Source: Alphaproteobacteria bacterium
GTDB taxonomy: Bacteria > Pseudomonadota > Alphaproteobacteria > UBA828
Direction: 5' to 3'
DNA: 64,000 nucleotides
Assembly: GCA_022826665.1 (NCBI GenBank)
Contig: JAJDUK010000089.1
Span: forward strand, 1-64,000
Position numbers and translations under genes: made by a program. The notes below the pieces were generated by a model, which ran no database searches, was not told the DNA's origin, and saw only the letters and a program-made list of their open reading frames with translations. Below, piece by piece: positions 63,604-64,000 of this stretch (position 1 is its first letter; every line of letters begins with the position of its first letter).

Positions 63604-64000
63604 TCAGGCGTTGGCGCGCAGAATGTGGTGGGCCGCGTTGTGACCGGGAGCGCCGGTGACCTCGCCGGCCGGGTGCGTGCCGCCTCCGCAGAGGTAGAAG
63701 TTGCGGATTTCGGTATCGTAGCCCAGCCGCCCGCTCAGGAACTGGCTCGGCACGACGTCGAGATGGCGGATCGCGCCGTCGGTGATCCCCGTGCGCTGCT
63801 CGATGTCCCACGGGCTCATGAACATCCATTCACGGATGGCGGAGCGGAAGTTGGGAACGAACCGCGTCACGTAATCGATGACCCCTTCGCCCACCTCCTC
63901 GCGGCGCTCCTCCCAGGTGCCTGTGGCGAGACGGGGCGGCGCATAGAGGCCCCAGATCGAGCAAATGTGCCCGTCCCGGTCAGTCAGAGTCTCGTCGTGG
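63604..64000 (-). CDS. PYROXD2-like FAD-dependent oxidoreductase, C-terminal part (cut by window edge)
   Basis: The frame is open from the window edge to a stop at 63604 and gives 131 residues. They resemble the C-terminal part of PYROXD2/phytoene-desaturase-like flavoproteins: DGHICSIWGLYAPPRLATGTWEERREEV, then PNFRSAIREWMFMSPWDIE, and the final FAD-binding block FYLCGGGTHPAGEVTGAPGHNAAHHIL. The start lies outside. It is upstream of the dimethylglycine dehydrogenase-like gene on the same strand and probably in its operon. Confidence 0.8.
   Translation of the reverse strand, partial: HDETLTDRDGHICSIWGLYAPPRLATGTWEERREEVGEGVIDYVTRFVPNFRSAIREWMFMSPWDIEQRTGITDGAIRHLDVVPSQFLSGRLGYDTEIRNFYLCGGGTHPAGEVTGAPGHNAAHHILRANA

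Overview
The window is high-GC DNA that looks like the chromosome of an alphaproteobacterium, probably Rhodospirillales-like. The reasons are the str/S10/spc ribosomal gene order, the uvrC-pgsA-moaD-moaE and YbjN-proC neighbourhoods, ilvE-MarR-OmpR-EnvZ in one block, and the many Liv-type importers. Genes are packed tightly and start/stop overlaps (ATGA, GTGA, TGATG) are common. No gap exceeds 300 bases. I found no rRNA, tRNA, CRISPR array, insertion sequence or phage gene.

Layout. 1-11707: the tail of tuf, then the S10 and spc operons from rpsJ to secY and adk on the + strand. The usual rpsM-rpsK-rpoA-rplQ genes do not follow adk. 11751-19916: a catabolic-looking + strand block with a class II aldolase, both subunits of a dimethylformamidase-type amidohydrolase, a cobalt-type nitrile hydratase whose beta subunit is split into two genes plus its accessory protein, a CaiB/BaiF CoA-transferase and an acyl-CoA carboxyltransferase. 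19930-25319: a TTC38-like repeat protein, two MFS transporters, a SnoaL-like protein and an EamA exporter. 25461-25968: a small heat-shock gene with a ROSE-like RNA thermometer in its leader.

26215-31207 and 31490-36632 are two complete Liv-type ABC importers that converge on each other. 36851-41923: uvrC, pgsA and a molybdenum-cofactor group (mobB, moeA, moaD, moaE). 41987-44194: a lower-GC LPS pair (glycosyltransferase 9 and O-antigen-ligase-like). 44281-51106: branched-chain aminotransferase, MarR and TetR regulators, an OmpR/EnvZ pair, proC, YbjN, a carboxymuconolactone-decarboxylase-like protein and gpt. 51260-53379: a MoxR/CoxE pair. 53519-58354: a third Liv importer, with a terminator and a second hairpin after its binding-protein gene. 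58396-64000: an SDR oxidoreductase, then a minus-strand run of a cut-off PYROXD2-like flavoprotein, a dimethylglycine/sarcosine dehydrogenase-like flavoprotein, a choline-kinase-like phosphotransferase and a proline-iminopeptidase-like hydrolase.

The best candidate for an undescribed system is 11751-19916. Read as a pathway, nitrile hydratase would make an amide, the DMFase-type enzyme would hydrolyse it in place of the usual amidase, and the CoA-transferase and carboxyltransferase would take the acid into CoA metabolism. The gene identities are well supported. The pathway and its substrate are inference.
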